This document shows positions 61,991 through 64,000 of a DNA stretch of 64,000 bases, piece by piece (position 1 is the first letter of the stretch; every line of letters begins with the position of its first letter). Source of the stretch: Lingula anatina (taxonomy: Eukaryota; Brachiopoda; Lingulata; Lingulida; Lingulidae); the NCBI RefSeq assembly GCF_001039355.2, contig NW_019774736.1, positions 1,068,501 to 1,132,500 of the forward strand, in the 5' to 3' direction. The translations under genes and the position numbers were made by a program. The notes under the pieces were generated by a model. The model had not been told where the DNA came from. It was given only the letters and a program-made list of their open reading frames with translations, and did not search any database.

Positions 61991-64000
61991 TCCTAAGTAG
62001 GCGCTATGTTTGCACTGAACTATGATTTTCCAATTCATAATTCAGTGGTTTTCGTCATGAGAGCGTATGTATTTGATAATCTTATTACTACAGTATACGG
62101 GGAATGTTGGAAGTGAGCTTTTGATCGTGACTGAACTGTTTTGCTCTGGGTGAAAAACGTGGCAGATCTAAGACTCGCAGTATAAATATTTTCACTCTAC
62201 AATGTTCTTTCAATTCAGAGTTCAGTCATTTTCATTAAAAAGAAATTGTGTGTTTGATAACTGTGTGTTTGATAACTTTCTCTACGGGGAAATGTTGGAA
62301 ATGCATGTGCAGCTACGTACTGTAAGTCAACAGACTGCTACCCCCGCGTGAATAATCCGTCAGAACGGTTTATTCACGACGACGGTTTCTTCACGTGACA
62401 CCGGTACACTGCATATCACCGCATGTGGGATGTGTGCGCGCGAGTGTGCATGTGCAGCATGTGATCGAGAGTCTGAGAGAGAAACCAGACATATCGCACA
62501 ACAACTTTGCATGTCCTTACACTTTACACAAGCCACATCATGAGGTCTACAAATTACTTAAATTTTGATTATCATCTTCAAGTTCAATGTAATGTGTACA
62601 GTGGCACTGTCACTGAAATGGTGCTGAAATAACTGTGTCACCGGCGATATTTATTTGGCCAATTAACAGAAAGTAATAACCCTAAAAGTCAACTTAACAG
62701 GACAACATGGTCCTCGCATCGACCTTACCTACTGTATATTTTACTGGGTCCTGAAATCGAGTCACGTAAATGATGGTAAATTGGTTTTCTATTTCCAACA
62801 AAACCACAAATGGATCTCGGCGGAAGCTTTAAGAGAAGTAGTCACGTGAAGTCTATATTTCAAGACAAGCCAAATTCATTGTTAGTTTACAGCATTCGGA
62901 GATATCGCAGCAACACAATGATTTGCAACGTCACTATACCGGTAGTGTTTAATATGGAACAAATGAAATTTTCAACCAGACTGAACAGAATGTTCACATT
63001 TTGAGGAAATGCTGTTTGAACGTGGTTGACAGTTCTACAGTAGGCTACTACTCCCACTCCTATTAATTTATGGTAGCATATCCCAAGCACAAATAATAAG
63101 AATAATAATAATGATAATAATAATAATAATAATGTTATTATTATTATTATTATGAGCCTATTCTAAAAAAGAAAAATTCAGCGTAGTCTGTTATACCCCT
63201 ACATGCATGTTTTCCTTCATTTTGCCATTAAGAATGCAAAATATGTTACCGCGCGTCACTTTGGAAACCACGACAGAGTCTTGAGAAATACACCTCAAAT
63301 ATAGTAAGTCTTAAATTTAGACCCCATGACGCCTTTTTTACTTCTGATCCTGGACACCATTTCACGTCTACTTGCAGGATTGGTTATCAATGATTGACCT
63401 ACCTGTAGATTGGCTAAGAGTTACATCGAGAGAAGGTGAAATACCACCTCTGAAAACACTCAACAGGAAAATGCTGTACACGTTTATCCGTAAATTTTAC
63501 CCCCTTCCCCGTTTTATAACTAATTTTAACACCGTTTCCTTTGAGGATCGATATATTTGATAGTGATACATGCAACACCTCATAACGCTGCCCCATTCTT
63601 CGCTTGAAGTTGCGTCAAGATCGTTCAGATTAATTCTTAAAACTACTGGGGGTCGTGGGGTTCAGTACTGTGGTAGGCCTATTGAATGGCACTGCTTCTT
63701 TTAATGTCTACTGTGTTTCTATATCTTAATGATAGCTCCCTCGCCTATCGATCGCAGGTGAATGCACAGTGTGCAAAAATACATCATCACCCCACCCCTC
63801 ACGCACTCTCTAACCTGGTTTTGTCCTGCTCTTATAATAATTTAACGAACGTGACTAGAGTGGCGTAAGTAACAAAAATAAGGAAATTAAGTCAGTCTAA
63901 TTTATTACTCTTAATATGTTTGAAAATTGTCCTTTCATTCCAGCGCAATGATTTACTCCCATTGATAGGTAGATAAAAGCACGTTGTTCGAGCATAACTG
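61991..64000. other. Intergenic, no gene seen
   Basis: GC is higher near 62350..62470, with ACGTGA/TCACG strings and CCGTCAGAACGGTTTATTCA, which echoes words in the 7.1-kb element. An (AAT)n/(ATT)n stretch lies at 63093..63153, itself a near palindrome. The open frames here lack any family pattern. Confidence 0.5.

Noticed and set aside
63686-63868. 60-residue frame with a hydrophobic start resembling a signal peptide
   Set aside because: It ends at once with no supporting exon; one hydrophobic stretch is expected by chance.

Overview
The window is metazoan nuclear DNA, AT-rich, with spliced genes (GT..AG introns, AATAAA signals), many short inverted-repeat transposons, LINE remnants and long (AT)n tracts. 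The gene set and repeat style suggest a marine invertebrate (a lophotrochozoan or a non-vertebrate deuterostome). I cannot name the species. Four single N bases (15436, 24840, 28719, 50992) mark assembly joins. At least two of them (28719, 50992) sit inside repeated sequence that looks like a false duplication.

Layout. 1-5.7 kb, minus strand: 5' part of UDP-glucose 4-epimerase (GALE), running off the left edge, with two tandem versions of one internal exon. 6.0-11.9 kb, plus strand: a complete eight-exon RTF2 gene (replication termination factor 2), head-to-head with GALE. 12-34 kb: repeat-rich land holding three tandem GT61-family glycosyltransferase genes on the minus strand, each with an uninterrupted coding sequence; the third is a mosaic of the first two. 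34-39 kb: repeats and a dead Tc1-like transposase. 39.4-41.8 kb, plus: a four-exon gene for a secreted protein I do not recognise. 42-44.6 kb: short transposons and a mariner remnant. 45.3-51.8 kb, minus: a seven-exon gene for a 349-residue one-pass membrane protein with a PPxY motif, family not recognised, starting at a perfect TISU element. 54.6-55.3 kb, minus: a two-exon gene for a secreted, furin-processed, six-cysteine glycine-rich peptide precursor. 57.9-62 kb, minus: an MFSD4/NaGLT1-like sugar transporter with a mucin-like loop of roughly 270 residues. 62-64 kb: no gene seen.

The genes do not form one pathway. GALE (UDP-sugar interconversion), the GT61 transferases (glycan synthesis in the secretory pathway) and the NaGLT1-like carrier (sugar transport) share a sugar theme, but adjacency in an animal genome is weak evidence of a link. 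The most noteworthy items are the duplicated GALE exon, the recombinant GT61 gene, the glycine-rich peptide gene with a perfect 42-bp palindrome in its intron, a transposon carrying a RecQ-like helicase fragment, and the two unrecognised proteins. Splice junctions were joined by eye from reading-frame continuity and GT/AG sites; no transcript data were available.
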